In this document: positions 63,011-64,000 of the stretch, in pieces
Layout of the letters: each line of letters opens with the position of its first letter
How positions within the stretch are numbered: the first letter of the stretch is position 1
Origin: Desulfobacter sp.
GTDB taxonomy: Bacteria > Desulfobacterota > Desulfobacteria > Desulfobacterales > Desulfobacteraceae
DNA length: 64,000 bases
Assembly (NCBI GenBank): GCA_028768545.1
Contig: CP054838.1
Coordinates: 2,715,001 to 2,779,000 of the forward strand
Reading direction: 5' to 3'
The notes under the pieces: generated by a model
Seen by the model: only the letters and a program-made list of their open reading frames with translations
Database searches by the model: none
Told to the model about the DNA's origin: nothing
Position numbers and translations under genes: made by a program

Positions 63011-63388
63011 GGCCCGGACAAAAAAAAGATTCAAGCCCTGGAAAAAAAAATGACGGATCTGGGTATTTTAAAGGCAGATATTCTGGAAAAGTTCATTCGG
63101 GCTTCGGGCAGGGGGGGGCAAAAAGTGAATAAGACTTCCAGTGCTGTCTTTTTAAGCCATGGACCCACTGGAATTTGCGTTAAGGTGGGCAAGCATCGTT
63201 CCCAGCATTTGAACCGGTTTTTAGCCTTGCGCGCCCTTGTGGAAAAAATTGAAGCCCTGAAAATCGGGGTCAGGGACAAAGAGGCTGCCAAAATTGCCAA
63301 GAAGAAAAAACAAAAGCTGAACAGGAAAAGAAAAACGCGTAAAAAGCTTTCCGCCACCCTTGAAAACTCGGGGATTAAACGTGGATGA
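63011..63388 (+). pseudogene. release-factor-like protein (RF-1 domain), 5' end cut off by IS4 copy C
   Basis: The frame begins at the IS4 end with GPDKKKIQALEKKMTDLGIL and contains RASGRGGQKVNKTSSAVFLS, the GGQ-containing peptidyl-tRNA hydrolysis loop of class I release factor relatives, then LSHGPTGICVKVGKHRSQHL and a basic tail (KKKKQKLNRKRKTRKK). It resembles short RF-like rescue hydrolases. An ATG inside the IS element at 62963 is in frame and could make a hybrid with 16 element-derived residues. The end overlaps the convergent DUF503 gene by 14 bp. Confidence 0.85.
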
Positions 63389-63662
63389 TTTCCATGGTTG
63401 TATCCGCAATATAGGCCAGGCCCATGTCATGGGCCATGTTGAAAATCTTGTCAATTTGACTGTTTATTTTCCTTGCATCTCTGCCTGCGATGGCAAATCC
63501 GATTTGGGCCCATTCCAGGCTGTCGTTAAGGTCTGTTTCGGCAATGGAAACATGAAAGGTGTTGGATATTCTTGCGATCATTGATTTAACAATCTTACGT
63601 TTTGCCTTGAGCGAGGATATGCCGAAAAGTTTGAGCTTTAGCTGTCCGGTTCCCACGACCAT
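63375..63662 (-). CDS. DUF503 family protein (YlxP-like)
   Basis: A 95-residue small protein: VGTGQLKLKLFGISSLKAKR, KRKIVKSMIARISNTFHVSI, LEWAQIGFAIAGRD. These match the DUF503/YlxP family, which is often found near ribosome maturation genes such as rbfA. Function unknown. ATG 63662 directly follows the stop region of the upstream gene. Confidence 0.88.
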   Translation of the reverse strand: MVVGTGQLKLKLFGISSLKAKRKIVKSMIARISNTFHVSIAETDLNDSLEWAQIGFAIAGRDARKINSQIDKIFNMAHDMGLAYIADTTMEIIHV

Positions 63663-63668
63663 GGGATC

Positions 63669-64000
63669 TTAGAATGCACCCAGTTGGCAGGGTTTTATCC
63701 TGATATCAAGTTTTTCACATGCAGAGCCCATGGCCAGTTTTGAAATCCCATGGGCTTTTGCAATATCCCAGCATTGGCGGCAGGATAACCGTGAGTTTTT
63801 CTGGGTATTAAAAATCGTGAGTTCAAGGGCTTTAGAGACGTTCACCTTTGGGTTGATCTTTTTTTTGTCCGGAAAATATCCAAATAGCCCCAGTTGGCAG
63901 TGGGCAATACAAAGTTCCATCAGGTCGGTTTGGATTCCGATTTGGGCAGGTGTCTGGCCCAGAACTTTGGCAAGTCTGTGGGCAGAGGCGCAAAAAAGCT
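63669..64000 (-). CDS. two-repeat Cys-containing protein of unknown function (partial, 5' end outside)
   Basis: The frame is open to the right edge, so the protein starts outside the window; an ATG at 63920 is internal. It has two similar units: ASAHRLAKVLGQTPAQIGIQ followed by LCIAHCQLGLFG, and CWDIAKAHGISKLAMGSACE followed by LDIRIKPCQLGAF at the end. The shared pattern is a helix with A-x-x-x-G, then I-x-x-CQLG-x-F. I do not recognise the family. It lies 6 bp before DUF503 in the same direction. Confidence 0.7.
   Translation of the reverse strand, partial: LFCASAHRLAKVLGQTPAQIGIQTDLMELCIAHCQLGLFGYFPDKKKINPKVNVSKALELTIFNTQKNSRLSCRQCWDIAKAHGISKLAMGSACEKLDIRIKPCQLGAF

Overview
The window comes from an anaerobic bacterium that looks like a sulfate-reducing Desulfobacterota member (Desulfobacteraceae-like). 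This is an inference from gene content: a futalosine-type menaquinone operon, a Tat-exported TRAP binding protein, an AMMECR1 protein, a Pfa-type polyunsaturated lipid synthase, a selenocysteine tRNA gene and an Arg-rich small protein of a type common in that group. No gene names a species.

Left part (1-6.8 kb): the 3' end of 23S rRNA and the 5S gene, a glycosyltransferase, tRNA-Arg, tadA-purA, tRNA-Pro and a sensor kinase killed by a premature stop and an IS4-family insertion. 6.8-17.6 kb: a TRAP binding protein, then a long leftward cluster (ParA-like ATPase, acidic protein, coiled-coil zinc-ribbon protein, mqnE, mqnC, an amidohydrolase, mqnA), and divergently a SUMF1/FGE-domain protein followed by xerD. 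17.9-30.1 kb: a broken hybrid kinase, then pfaD and a 2513-residue multidomain synthase (KS-AT-ACP-ACP-KR-DH-FabA-like DH). 30.2-42 kb: ordinary chromosomal genes, including a DUF89-like protein, DnaJ domain protein, phosphoesterase, M48 protease, IHF/HU, purB, an HD-GYP regulator, AMMECR1, a TrpR-like protein, Nudix, an ornithine cyclodeaminase-like protein and tRNA-Gly.

The right third (42-63.4 kb) is an insertion-sequence hotspot. It has three copies of an 837-bp IS6-family element, three copies of a 1311-bp IS4-family element (one of them at 5.4 kb) and one 1451-bp IS256-family element. One IS6 copy carries both an IS4 and an IS256 insertion. Two oppositely oriented IS6 copies bracket about 12 kb (fxsA, lgt, agmatinase remnant, aat-clpA-clpS-secA, an M23 peptidase, argC, macro domain, glnQ). 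The two halves of one nitroreductase gene lie just outside or inside this bracket on opposite strands, each next to an IS6 end and each carrying the same 8 bp. This shows that the segment was inverted by IS6. selC lies between two IS6 copies.

Gene decay is frequent. Two kinases, an agmatinase, a nitroreductase, an HDOD protein, a release-factor-like protein and an unidentified gene are all broken. Functional modules still visible are menaquinone synthesis, the N-degron pathway (Aat, ClpS, ClpA) in a secA operon, purine synthesis, and a possible very-long-chain or polyunsaturated lipid pathway (Pfa plus an OleD-like reductase). No CRISPR array, prophage or replication origin was seen.
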